In this document: positions 9,808 to 19,909 of the stretch, one piece after another | How positions within the stretch are numbered: the stretch's first letter is position 1 | Layout: every line of letters starts with the position of its first letter | NCBI GenBank assembly: GCA_013368315.1 | Contig: JAACJM010000013.1 | Location: forward strand, 434,001 to 498,000 | Source of the DNA: Tetrapyrgos nigripes | Taxonomy: Eukaryota > Basidiomycota > Agaricomycetes > Agaricales > Campanellaceae | Direction of reading: 5' to 3' | DNA length: 64,000 nt | The notes under the pieces: model-generated | What the model saw: only the letters and a program-made list of their open reading frames with translations | The model's database searches: none | What the model was told of the DNA's origin: nothing | Made by a program: the position numbers and the translations under genes

Positions 9808-12601
9808 ATGTCAGAGAAAGCAAACTCTCAATATTCTCTATCCTCGCCCAACGAAGCATCACTCCTCAATCCCAAAGCAGAGTCAAAGTTGAGACGGAAA
9901 CTAGACCTTCTGTATGTACCAATCGCTAATTCTTTTCAGTTTCACCTTGTTGCACAGTATTGACCAACCCTTCTCTCCTTATTCTGCTAGGATCCTGCCC
10001 ATCGTCACCCTCACCTATACGTTTATATTCTTGGATGTTAGTGGTCACCTGCAAACTTTCTTCCCGTGCAACTGACATTGAAAACGATTGCACCTTATCT
10101 TTTCACCGAACATCGCGGACACCAACGCGAATTGCGCGTTTTAAACTGTATAAACTTGATACAACCCCTCCGAATCGCTGGCTCAATGAATAGCGCTCGG
10201 TGAGTGAGACAATAAACATATCCTGGAGCGTGAATACTGATGGGGTTTCGTTTTCCCCAGAATATCGGAAATGCAAAGTATGTGTTTGCCTTTGACTGCG
10301 TGATCTAGTACAGAAGTCCATAATTTATCCCAGGTCTGCTGGACTTGAACAGGATATTGGACTACACACCTATGATTGTATGTGTCCATCGCCTCAGCTC
10401 TAGAGTTTTCGGTATTGAGAATGGAATTCAGTCAATCTAGGGACGTGTCTTGTGAGTTATTTTGTTCATCCCTGTTTGGCTGGTTTCTGAGATCATTGCA
10501 AACGAATACAGTTCTACATCACGTACCTTGTCTGTGAAGTTCCTTGCGCGTTGTTGGTGAAGAGATTTGGGTTTTGGCTCGTACCCGTTTCGTACGTTTT
10601 CTTTGTGAGGTCTTCGTTATGTCGAAAACCTGATTCGCTTTATACAGGGTCTTTTGCTTCGGCATCGTCACAGTGGCCACGGCTTTCATCCATAGTTTGT
10701 CTTTTCCCCCCCTTTGTTCATGGATATCTGAATCATGTTTCATCTTCGTTCAGACAGAGCTGGCTTTTATGCAACAAGGATCATGTTGGGTTTGGCCGAG
10801 TCTTTTGCCATGCCAGGGATTAGGTTCGTCCCCTATAGGTCCTTTTCATCGTTTTTAAGCTGACACAGATGCTCCAGTTATCTTCTTACCCGATACTACC
10901 GAAGACATGAATTGACGAGTAGGGTCGGCTGTTTTATGCTCATAGCTGCTGGTTCTGCAGGTGCTTGTACGTGTTTGTTCTGCTGCGAAGAAATGGAGTG
11001 AGAGTAACGTGTCAGCGTTCGGCTTCAGTCGGTGGTCTTCTGGCCGCTGGATTGCTTAGACGGGGCAAGATAGGGAACCGTTCATCCTGGGAAAACATAT
11101 TCCTTGTCGGTGAGTCTGGCTTTCGTGAAGTAGTGTCATTTTTTGGGAGCTAATCACACTTTGTAGAGGGAATTATCACGATGGGCTTTGGACTACTTTC
11201 GTTTCCGTTCTTTCCGACTGATCCAGAGCGGACGAGAATGCTGAATGAAGAAGAGAGAAAGCTGGCAGTTGCAAGAATTTATGCTGACCAGCCTCAAGTA
11301 CTGTCCATTCACTGCTCTTGTGTTCTAAGTGCGCTACTAATCCATGCCTATTGTAGATCTCTGACACTAAGGAATCGATGAACAGGAAGTTGATCAAACG
11401 TGGTGCCTTCAATGTCACTACGATGGCTTGTACGTGGTGAGTTTGCAGTTACTCTACTAGGTGGATTGACGGTACAATTCTGCTGAAGGTTGTACATCGT
11501 GAGTTGAGTTCAATTCATGCAGTTATTCTTCCTCATCTGGATCTACTTTAGGTGGATAACTGTTCAGTCCAAGGGCTGGGTATTTTCTTGTGAGTCGCTC
11601 CAATAATTGAATGAATGTCTCTCAAGACAGCTGATCTTGGTTTGTATAAATTTTAGACCTTCCATACTGAAAGTGAACTATCCAACTGCGTCGGCCATTC
11701 GTATCCAGATTCTCGTAGTTCCTATTTACATGTATGACTTTCCACACCTCACGTTGTATTGACAGGAGCCTCATTTGTTCCTCCAGAACTGCTGCAGTCA
11801 TAGCCTTACTCGCAACCATTGGATGCATCAAAACGCGCACTCATTTTCCGTTCGTTCTCTTCGCAGGTGCATGCACCATCACTGGATGTAAGATTTCCTA
11901 TCTCCTTGTATTCTGAAGCCACTCTTAAGTATACTTCTTGGACAGATAGCATATGGTTAGCAACGGATTCTTCCTTTGCCAAAGCAAGATATGCTGCGTG
12001 CTTTTTGAACATGACTGGTGGATTTGTGAGATTATCTGTCGCATCCTTCTTCAAACGGCTCTTAACGCAAAGCCATCCCTGCAGACCGGTGGGCCTGTGG
12101 TGCTAGGTTGGGCTGCTGCAAACTCGTCCCCAGATACTGTTAGAGCTATGGTCGGAGCTGTTGTGACTGGATTTGGGGGTATCGGTATGTAGTTGCTCCT
12201 TCCCAGTTGGACAAAGGCTGATGCTTTGCGCCTTGAAGGCTCAATCGCTGGTGTCTGGTGCGGATATGTTCACATCTCTCATTGATGTTATTCTAATCAA
12301 CAAGCTCTTCATCCAGGGCATACGTCCAGACCGATGCAGCTACCGGTTATCACAGCGGCAACGCTTTCAACCTGTCGATGTCATCTTCCCTAATCTTTGT
12401 CTGCTTAGGACTATTTGCTTACCAGTGGTATGAGAACCAGAGGAGGGATAATGGCCACCGGAATTATCGTCTGGAACGGGGAGGCGTTGATCAGTACGTT
12501 CTGTCTTTCTTCAGGGCGTTTGGACTCTAGCTCAACGCCGATATTTCTCTTCTTCCACAAGACTCGGTAGCCTGCATCCGTCCTTCAGATACATATATTA
12601 A
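9808..12601 (+). CDS. MFS transporter, allantoate permease/anion:cation symporter type
   Basis: A plasma-membrane carrier of the Dal5/pantothenate group (ACS family), normally moving organic acids, ureides, vitamins or nicotinate. Splicing of about 22 exons gives one continuous frame. It has a 35-residue cytosolic N-terminus, then LILPIVTLTYTFIFLD, the DRSNIGNAKSAGLEQDIGL loop, SFYITYLVCEVPCALLVKRFG, ATRIMLGLAESFAMPG (the family ATR-LG-AE motif), a central loop of about 60 residues and the second six-helix half. The end LGSLHPSFRYIY with TAA at 12599-12601 is the typical C-terminus. Three exons are tiny: 10194-10199 (6 nt), 10441-10451 (11 nt) and 11489-11498 (10 nt). Without them the conserved frame is lost. 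The next gene downstream is an enoyl reductase, so joint function is possible but unproven. Confidence 0.88.
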
Positions 12602-12964
12602 CCGTCGAAGCGTTTTTCTCGTACATGTCGTAGATTAGAATGCGGGTCAACTTACATTTGCGATCGGACAAACCCGGCTGCGTATGAAGCCAATGAGCAT
12701 TGCAGAACCGAGTTCTCTCCGACGTCACATAATTATCCATCCTCGTCCTACGGGCACGGTCAAACTAAACGGTTGCACGGGTATATGGTGGGTTGCCTGT
12801 TCAAAATCTGCTCGGACGTCCACTGATTTGACAAGTAGTACGATTCCAGCTCTATTCATCCTGACAAATCTTCATGTCATCGATATGACCTGGTAGTGTT
12901 CACTCTGAGTATAAATGATCTACGGTCAATCTGAGTACGACCTCGTACAACCACTCCCCCGAAG
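12602..12964. promoter_or_regulatory. Intergenic promoter of the MDR oxidoreductase
   Basis: A TATAAA at 12910-12915 sits 50 bp before the ATG at 12965. No coding potential is visible in the remaining 300 bp. Confidence 0.4.
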
Positions 12965-14286
12965 ATGTCGATGAAAGCTTGTATAGGAACCGAAGACGGC
13001 AAAGTGACTTTGGGGTCTCTTCCCAAACCACAGGTTGGACCAAAACAGATTCTTGTCAAAGTGTTCGCCGCGGCTCAGAATCCACCTGACTGTGAGTAGT
13101 ATGACTAGTATAGTATTCTTATAATTTCCGCCTCATACAGCATTCTTCAGGGTATCTCTTAGAGCGCCGTACCTCCACAGGGGCTGTCATAGGGTGTGAT
13201 TTTGCTGGCATCGTGGAGGAGATAGGTTCAGATGTCCCTGCTGGAGTACGAAAAAAGGGTGAACGCGTTGCAGGCATGATACGCGGAGGTTAGTCCGGGT
13301 TTACTCCTGTACCCCCTTAATTGCACTGAGCCCTGATCTGCAGGCGTGAAGGATCAGTGGCATGGAACTTTTGCAGAGTACTGTTTGGCAGATGCAGAAC
13401 TTGCGGTGTCCTTGCCCGATAACTTGGGGTTTGAAGAGGCTTCGAGTCTCGGTATGGCGGCCTTTACCGCTTGTCAAGTGCTGTGGCAGAATCAGAAGCT
13501 ACCTACACCTGAAAAACCCCAGTCATTTCCGGTATCTAACTTCAAGTTATCGCTGTATGCTCACTCTTATCGAGAATTCTTTTCAGATCTTAATCTGGGG
13601 GGGCTCGAGCACAGTCGGGCAATACACCATCCAATTAGCAAAGCTCTCTGGGCTTCAGGTCATAACTACCGCATCTTCCAAGAATCATGACTTGCTCAAA
13701 TCGTTGGGTGCTGATGCAGTGTTTGACTATCGGGAGCAGGATGTTTCTTTGAAGATTCGAGAATTTACCGAAAACAAGCTGGCATACGCGATAGATTGCG
13801 TCTCAGAAGGCGACACACCCAAGCATGTCGGAGACAGTCTTGGGGAGGACGGCGGACACGTTACTGTTCTTCTTCCTGTACAAGTTCCTAGAGAGGACGT
13901 CACATCAGAATTCAATCTAGTGATGACACTGTTCGGAGAGGTAGGAGGCAAATCGAAGTTCTGATCATTAATGTCTGCTAATTATCTGCTCTAGGCGTAC
14001 ATCGTACCACCTCACAGCTTACCTGCGCATCCGGAACATTACGACCTAGCAAAGAAATGGGTAAAGCTCATGAGTGAGCAGCTGGCATCTGGCTATTTGA
14101 AAACAGTACCTGTCAAGGTTGTGCCAAATGGTCTGGCTGATGTTATGAAATGGCTCGAGTATCACCGACTCGGAAAGGTAAATTATGCTTTTTTAATTTT
14201 TTTAGGATAGGCATGCAGAATCGCTGATATCACCCTACTAGGTTAGTGCCGAAAAGATTGTGTATCGCATTTCAGATACGCCATGA
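12965..14286 (+). CDS. Zinc-type MDR oxidoreductase, trans-enoyl-reductase-like
   Basis: An NAD(P)H-dependent medium-chain dehydrogenase/reductase of roughly 345 residues with short introns. The N-terminal GroES-like domain has QILVKVFAAAQNPPDW and GAVIGCDFAGIVEEIGSDV. The Rossmann domain has ILIWGGSSTVGQYTIQLAK, followed by ASSKNHDLLKSLGADAVFDY. The last exon gives YHRLGKVSAEKIVYRI, an ending typical of fungal enoyl reductases that work with polyketide synthases or act as stand-alone quinone/enone reductases. The structural-zinc cysteines of alcohol dehydrogenases are absent, as expected for this class. ATG 12965 (MSMKACIGTEDG) is chosen; the second Met two codons later would also serve. No PKS is present in the window, so a biosynthetic role is inference only. 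Confidence 0.85.
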
Positions 14287-14789
14287 AATCATGTAATTGT
14301 TTGACTTGAAGCATGGTTTAACCTAGTTTGCATCTCCCTAAGAAAAGGGTAGTAAATGCTGTTGATGTAAATAGAAATCGGAATATACTTTAGGAGCTTT
14401 ATCAATACAGCGCTAGCCGCTTGAAGTACTGCTATCATTTCGTGGATCAAGTCTTCACAACACGACACGGACCTCACACATTCTGTCTGTGATGGGCTAG
14501 ACGAGCGGAATAAATATTCCGAGGCTTCTCAGGATAATTATTCTACGTCGGTATTGTCCAGAGGGAATAGAAATCGTGAAGACTGTATCTTTGCATCATA
14601 CAAAATACGGGAATGCATTCCCACGCATTTGTCATCTGAGGGCCTTAACCGCAGACTAACCGCAGGCCAACCGCACTTAATTAATATTAATTATGATTAT
14701 ATATATATCACTGTGAGATAAGTGAAAGAATTGAGTTACTGAATTGCCTCGTTTTTCTCATTCTTTTGCCTACACTTTTCTCAATCAGA
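14287..14789. other. Intergenic, left flank of the hAT element
   Basis: AT-rich non-coding sequence. It ends in CAATCAGA (14782-14789), the left copy of the target duplication of the following element. No gene seen. Confidence 0.4.
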
Positions 14790-15519
14790 CAGTGTTTCTA
14801 CCAAAGGCTTAAGCCCTTTTAAGCTTTAAGGCTTAAATATCCTTAAATTTAAGGCTTAAAATTTTTCGAGTGAGATCTTTAAGGCTTAAGTTGGCTTAAG
14901 GCCCAGGGTAATGATTGTCGAGCAAGTTGTGAGTGAGGCCAAGGTACAACATCAAGAATGATAGTAAAGCGAGTTGCGAGCGAGGCCAAGGTAGACAGAT
15001 ACAAAAATTAGAAAAATCGTACTATAAGTACTAAATATTCCAGTCCATCGTGAAGCTACCTACCCTATGGCTACTGCCAAAAATCCTCTCTGGGCCTATT
15101 TTCATGAAGGACCGCTGCAAAACTCTGTTCATCACATAGCCTGGTGTAAAGCATGTGTTTCTCATCATGAAGAAGAGGGTGCCACTGCACTAGAGGAGGA
15201 AATAAGAGATCATGACGAGGCAAAAAAGTTGGAGAAAAGAAAAGCTGCCTTCGATGTTGGTGAGTAACACTTATCTATAATGCATTGTAGCATACAAGTG
15301 ACTGTGTTGCCTTCTGTAGCATGCACATTAGCGGTGCGATCAAGATAGATTCCGACGAAGAATACATGGGCTAGACTACAGTAATTACTACTTAATCTTT
15401 CATTTTTTCGAGACTTTAAGCCTTAAAAAAATCATTTAAATTTAACCCTTAAACTGGTTTAAGTCTTAAAGATTTCAAAATGTCAACTTTAAGGCTTGAG
15501 GTAGAACACTGCAATCAGA
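14782..15519. mobile_element. hAT-type non-autonomous element with perfect 8-bp target duplication
   Basis: The element occupies 14790-15511 (722 bp). Its ends are imperfect terminal inverted repeats starting CAGTGTTTCTACC on the left and CAGTGTTCTACC on the right (reverse complement), both running into AAGCCTTAA/AAGGCTTAA-rich subterminal repeats. It is flanked by identical CAATCAGA octamers at 14782-14789 and 15512-15519. CAGTG ends plus an 8-bp duplication define the hAT superfamily. The interior keeps one exon resembling a BED zinc finger (15067-15267), so it is probably a deletion derivative of an autonomous hAT. The identical octamers suggest a fairly recent insertion. Confidence 0.88.
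15067..15267 (+). pseudogene. BED-zinc-finger remnant of a hAT transposase
   Basis: An open stretch of 66 codons starting MATAKNPLWAYFHEG and continuing with QNSVHHIAWCKACVSHH. The W-x-x-F...C-x-x-C...H pattern near the N-terminus is that of BED fingers at the start of fungal hAT transposases. A charged stretch EEIRDHDEAKKLEKRK follows, and the frame then ends. No DDE catalytic domain or hAT dimerisation domain remains inside the 722-bp element, so this is a leftover. Confidence 0.6.
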
Positions 15520-15643
15520 ATAGGGACCCTTGCCCCCAGTGTATATATATAATTATAAGGGGGTTAAAAGTTAACCGAACTTGATTTTGATTTTGCCCCC
15601 GGTGTTTATCATGAAAATTAATTCTCTTTCCTCCGTCATAGAA
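15520..15643. repeat. Spacer between the hAT element and the retrotransposon, bounded by ATAGGGACC
   Basis: ATAGGGACC occurs at 15520-15528 and again at the retrotransposon edge (from 15643). In between, GCCCCCAGTGTATAT and GCCCCCGGTGTTTAT form a short direct repeat. This looks like a partial duplication of the retrotransposon edge or another small insertion. Confidence 0.4.
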
Positions 15644-15810
15644 TAGGGACCTTCAAAGTTGAAGGGATATATAAGTCCAGACACATATGTTGTCATATAC
15701 TGTGATATCTGCATGACCGGTCTGGAGCCAAAAAGAACTGACCAGACCCAATCTTCTCCCAAAACGCACAATATACTGTTATATGCCTGTCATTTACTGC
15801 ACAAAGTAAG

Positions 15811-15880
15811 TGTTGGTAGCCTACTGGTTAAGCGTGTCAAGCTGGAGCACAGGATGTGGGTTCGATCCTGTGCTTGTGGA
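15811..15880 (+). ncRNA. tRNA-derived (SINE-like) segment with A and B boxes
   Basis: TAGCCTACTGG at 15817-15827 matches the Pol III A box (TRGCNNARNNGG) and GGTTCGATCC at 15859-15868 matches the B box. TGGTTAAGCG continues the D arm as in tRNAs. The T-arm does not pair as in a functional tRNA. Instead GCACAGGAT and ATCCTGTGC form a 9-bp hairpin round the B box. A run of five T follows at about 15881. I therefore call it tRNA-derived, not a working tRNA gene. Transcription is not shown. Confidence 0.5.
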
Positions 15881-15897
15881 TTTTTATTACACCTCGA

Positions 15898-16037
15898 GGC
15901 GAGGCGCTAGCCTCGCCTTAGTGTTAGGGTTCGGTTAGGGTTCAGGTTTCTGGGCCTTAGGCCCGCAGCAAAGCTGCCAAAACCTCAAAGAGGCGGGGTT
16001 AGAGTTAGGGGGCTGGAGGCCCTGCAGCGCAGCTGCA
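15898..16037. repeat. Row of perfect short hairpins with TTAGGG-like units
   Basis: Four compact inverted repeats follow each other: GGCGAGGC-GCTA-GCCTCGCC (15898-15917), GGGCC-TTA-GGCCC (15952-15964), GCAGC-AAA-GCTGC (15965-15977, directly adjacent) and TGCAGC-GCA-GCTGCA (16023-16037). Between and after them are several GTTAGGGTT units (for example 15922-15942 and about 16046). The stems are perfect and GC-rich. Confidence 0.6.
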
Positions 16038-16548
16038 CCGGTTGAAGGTTAGGGTTGAGAACATCTAACTTGCACATAACGAGGCTTTAGTGTGCCTGCC
16101 TGAGACTCCCCAGTTCAGGGGACCCCCCGAGCCTGTGAGGAAGGGGAGGGGAGCGAATGGCGGGCCCTCTTGTGCACAACCCCAAATGCCGGTGGCACAC
16201 CTTTTCTATTGATCGATCTAAGATCTCTGGTCATGCATATATCATATGATATGACGACATATATGTCCATACTTATATATCAGTTGAAGGTAGTTTCAGA
16301 CGTAGATCTCGGTACGGCATGGAATATATCGATAGGAATAGGATGCATAGAGATATGTGGGATACAAGAAAGACAGACACCCCCGCGTAGATAGGGAAAG
16401 GAAAAAACAAACAGACTGGTGTCAGAAAAACACCGGGCTGACGTCCTTGGGGTAGTCGAGGCTGAGGAGTGCAGACCCATAAGAAAAAGCGACGAGCACG
16501 TCGATGAAAGACGAGACATACCCATAGGACGAAGGCTAGTGAGGCGCT

Positions 16549-17790
16549 TTAGATGTTGGTATTGAGGTTCTCCATATGTCTCACTGCTATGGCAGTGAGA
16601 TATCTCCAGTACTTGTAGAAAGTGTTGGACTTCCATCGTCCCGCTTGTTTGACTAGATCTGGCGGTATGCCAGCTCGCAGAAAGTACGAGGTGCCTCCAA
16701 TCCTGAAAGAATGGCCGGTATATCTTGGGTAGCCTTTTGATGACCAGATAGTATTTATAGTGCGGATTAACTTCCTTCTAGCGAGCACCTTGTGGGCATT
16801 GGTTTCGTCGCAATAGGAGAAGAGTGGATCAGAGGATGATAGCTTGTTTTCGAAGATGTGTTTGATGTTAGCGGAGGTGAGATCTACTCGGGAGTTCTGT
16901 TTGTATAGGACTACGTCGTCACCATGATAGATTTCAGTTTTTGTAGATGGGAGATGTAGGCTCAGTGACCTGTTGGATTCGATGACTTTGGAGAGGTTAC
17001 CGACAGTGGGGAGTAGCAATGGTTGGTATTTGGCGGGGTCTTCAGTGCCCACGAGAACTTCCTTCTGCCAGAGTTGACCAGCAAATAGTGCAGTGGATGC
17101 CGTGTAGACACATCGCCTGAAACCCTTGGAACCTTTGGTGATTCTGGTGGTGTTGGTGTTGTCGATCAGGTCATAGTGGAGTATGTGCAGCATATTTAGA
17201 GTTACCAGTTCACATTTGGGGCGAAATGATGAGGCAGGGGTGAGGTTGTCAATGCCTTTGAGAGTGTTGCGTAGGAGTAGGTTCCTGTTCCACGGTAGTT
17301 GTTGCTGTACATGCCATGTCTTTAGTGCTGAGAGTTTCTGCCTCACAGTTGAGCCTGCTATCTTTCTGGCGTAGTGCAATGTGTATTTGCAGAGCGTTGT
17401 CTTGGATGCAGGGAGAGCGTTTTTCCCCGAAGTACTACACCAATTGCAAAAGAGCCCTACTTCACGTTCCTTGTGTCTGTTGGTGTTGGCAGCTTTGAGG
17501 GTACATTGGATGACAGCAGGGAGATTTGCTTCAGCGAGTGCATGTTGTTCCAGCTTTTTGCAATGGACAGTGTGTGATGGGCGTTTGGGATGGAGTGGGA
17601 TGGGTTGGGCATGTGGTGTAGAAGTGTTATTGGGCAGTGGTTGTGGGATGGGGAGCGTGTTTGTGACATTTGTGAGTGGATTGTTGCTTGGTTGTGGGTT
17701 CTGTGTGTGGTCTACATGGTGGTAGTAGGGGCCCCATAGTTGGTTAGGTTGTGGGTTTGGGTATGATGCGTAGCTTGGGCGAAAAGGCAT
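16549..17790 (-). CDS. Tyrosine recombinase of the retrotransposon
   Basis: An intact 413-codon frame. The N-terminus is Pro/Asn/His-rich. From about residue 80 there is a core-binding SAM-like region, then the catalytic domain. Box II GHSFRIGGTS, the GRWKS motif and FYKYWRYLTA carry the expected His-x-x-Arg, the Trp/His position and the nucleophile Tyr. The box I segment reads FAGQLWQKEVL, where the family usually has an Arg at the Trp position, so the first catalytic Arg appears lost (CGG to TGG would explain it). The enzyme normally inserts the circular cDNA without target duplication. An open frame with a missing key residue suggests recent inactivation. Confidence 0.8.
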   Translation of the reverse strand: MPFRPSYASYPNPQPNQLWGPYYHHVDHTQNPQPSNNPLTNVTNTLPIPQPLPNNTSTPHAQPIPLHPKRPSHTVHCKKLEQHALAEANLPAVIQCTLKAANTNRHKEREVGLFCNWCSTSGKNALPASKTTLCKYTLHYARKIAGSTVRQKLSALKTWHVQQQLPWNRNLLLRNTLKGIDNLTPASSFRPKCELVTLNMLHILHYDLIDNTNTTRITKGSKGFRRCVYTASTALFAGQLWQKEVLVGTEDPAKYQPLLLPTVGNLSKVIESNRSLSLHLPSTKTEIYHGDDVVLYKQNSRVDLTSANIKHIFENKLSSSDPLFSYCDETNAHKVLARRKLIRTINTIWSSKGYPRYTGHSFRIGGTSYFLRAGIPPDLVKQAGRWKSNTFYKYWRYLTAIAVRHMENLNTNI

Positions 17791-17864
17791 GGTAGTTGTG
17801 GAAGAGGTTGTGTTTCGTTTATTTGTTTGGTCGAGTTTTTGCTAATAGATTTTATTTGGCTACT

Positions 17865-19909
17865 CTACTGTACATATCGTTGTTCATTCTTGTATTCAGT
17901 GTACTTTTGGGTGTCTACATGTCTTTGTATATAAGGTGTGAGGTGGTTTGGTAGTCTGGGAGGGTGGCCAAATATGAGTTTGCGTTCGGGGAAGATCCCA
18001 TGTGACGGTTTGTCTGCAATGTTGTCCCTGGATTTGACCCAGTCAACTGATAGCCAGATGTCGTGTTGTCGGAAAAGTGATACGATGTTGTGAAGTATTT
18101 CATTTTGTTTTACACCTCTTGACTTCCCAGACTTTAGTGCTCCCCCAATGCCTTGGTTGTCTGAGTGTATCTTGATGTGAACACCGCAGTGGCTGGCTGC
18201 TATGACAGTGTGAAGGGCAAGCTCAAGACCAACCATTTCTGCCCATCCTATGTCCCTCCCATCACTTTTCCAGCCATCTTTGAGTTTCCACGCAAGCCAC
18301 TTTTTGCCGATGTAGAGGCCAATACCCCAAGTGGTGGACGCGTCCACAAAGATTTGCAGTGGGATAGGTTCAGGGATGTTCTTGATGGTGATGCTGACAA
18401 ACTCAAGAGAGAGGGTTTCCATCCACCAGTTCAAGTCATTGAGGAGAGTTTTGCTCGGAGTATGTCTGACATGAGGATTGCAGCCGTCAAAGGATGCTCT
18501 GAAAGTGTATAAGTTTGGGAGGAAGGCACGGCCATCAGGGACTACTAGTGTGACATGGTTGAGTGTTCCGATGAGGGACTCAGCTTCATTGGCTGAAAGT
18601 TTTCTTGGTTTTCCTTTTTCGTCAGTTGTTAGCCATGACCCTAGTTTCTTCTTGTATTTTTCTTCTTCTCTGGTAGTTGTACTGTCTTGCTCTCGAGGTC
18701 CCAGAGGAGACCAATGTATAAGAAAATGAACGTGAAGTCAGTAAATTTGTTTGGGGCCCAGGGCCAGCCTAGACACTCCGTGAGTTTCCATATGAATGAG
18801 GCGTCATAGGTGTAAGTGTAGGAGCCTTCTGTGTTGCGACGCACTGGTTTGCAGAAGAAAATGAAGTCGTCTACCCATTTGATGACAATTAAGAGAAGGG
18901 TGGCTCCGAAGAACATGTATATGAAAGCCTAATAGTATTGTTAAGCAGGAGTTATGTAGAAAAGTCGTCACGTAGTTACCATTGCATCAGCGACGAGTCC
19001 CCAAATACCAGGAGAAGAAGCCGCCCTGAAGTTGAGTGCTTGATTGAGATGGATTTTTCCTCTGAAGGATAGGGCTACGTATCGTCGCATTTCAGGGTGT
19101 ATAGGGATGTTTCAGAAGGCTGTGTCTACATCAAAGACTGCAGCTTGAGTGCCAGGGGGAGCATTCGCGACAATGAGGTAGCATTCTGAAAATTAACCCC
19201 AATCACATGGGTATTTGGATGAGTCTATAACGGAATTTACTGATGCGTGTTTGGGATTTAGTGGGATCGGTTCATTGCTATTTGGTTCATAATTGGGTTG
19301 TTTATGGGATTCGAAATGTGAAATATGATGTCGTGGAAATGAGTGGTTGATGATGATGCAAAACTTTCCAGGTTTCTGTTCTATTACGGCCATCGGTGAA
19401 GTGTGAAAATGTCCGATGAGTTTCTGGAGAGTGTCTGGGTCCCAACCAGGGGAGATCTGACCAAGGAGTATTTCTTCTGCAAATTTTTCATCTATGTGTT
19501 TGGCTTCTTGTTCTGTATTGAAGTGGTTATCAGGGATGAAAGTTTCAGTGAGTTCATGGCCTTCCAGACCTATGAAGAAACCTTCGTGGAGACCTTTCAG
19601 TATCTCCCTGAATCTCTTGGGGGCTCCCACTTCCTCAAGAGTGTCTTCCCATGCCTTCCATCTAAGCCTGGTTACCACCGGAAACAGCTCTGTGGTCCCA
19701 AGCAGGGTGGTTACGTCTGCACTTGCTGCATTTGTGCAACTGTCTGCAGGGGTTATACTTGCAGTCGCTGTAGACGTTCCATCCAAAACAATATTCGCCC
19801 TCTGCTGGTGTGCCATAGTGGCCACTGGGCAGTTGTTTGAGGAAGTTGGAGGAGGAGGCGACGTGGTCCTTGGCTCTATGGGACATGGGGCAGATCCAGC
19901 ACCTGACAA
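17865..19909 (-). pseudogene. Reverse transcriptase-RNase H of the retrotransposon, broken
   Basis: Coding from about 19909 leftward carries the RT fingers (TSPMAVIEQKPGKFCIIINHS and SSKYPCDWG), then NAPPGTQAAVFDVDTAF and NIPIHPEMRRYVALSF. The active-site strand KWVDDFIFF is near 18860. RNase H begins at LQIFVDASTTWGIGLY and continues with HSDNQGIGGAL and SRDNIADKPSHG. The frame has a TAA (19195-19193) and a TGA (19114-19112) at otherwise conserved positions, and a one-base shift in an A-rich run near 18655. These breaks make it non-functional as read. The TGA sits where relatives usually have Arg (CGA to TGA would be one C-to-T change). No methyltransferase domain of DIRS1 type is seen. Confidence 0.75.

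Larger units (their letters stand above)
15664..16283. repeat. 55-nt inverted repeat pair enclosing a tRNA-like core and hairpins
   Basis: The arm at 15664-15718 and the reverse complement of 16229-16283 align over 55 nt without gaps, about 82% identical. Both contain GATATATAAGT and end in TGCATGACC. They enclose 510 bp with a Pol III-type A/B box pair and several perfect hairpins. This is either a nested non-autonomous element or a structured 3' region of the retrotransposon. Confidence 0.65.

Noticed and set aside
13727..13951. Minus-strand Ser/Thr-rich frame
   Set aside because: Antisense of the MDR Rossmann domain.
9808..14286. A biosynthetic gene cluster
   Set aside because: Only a transporter and one reductase are adjacent. 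No PKS, NRPS, terpene synthase or cluster regulator is present in the window.
15811..15880. A functional tRNA gene
   Set aside because: A and B boxes are present but acceptor and T stems do not form, so I kept it only as a tRNA-derived segment.
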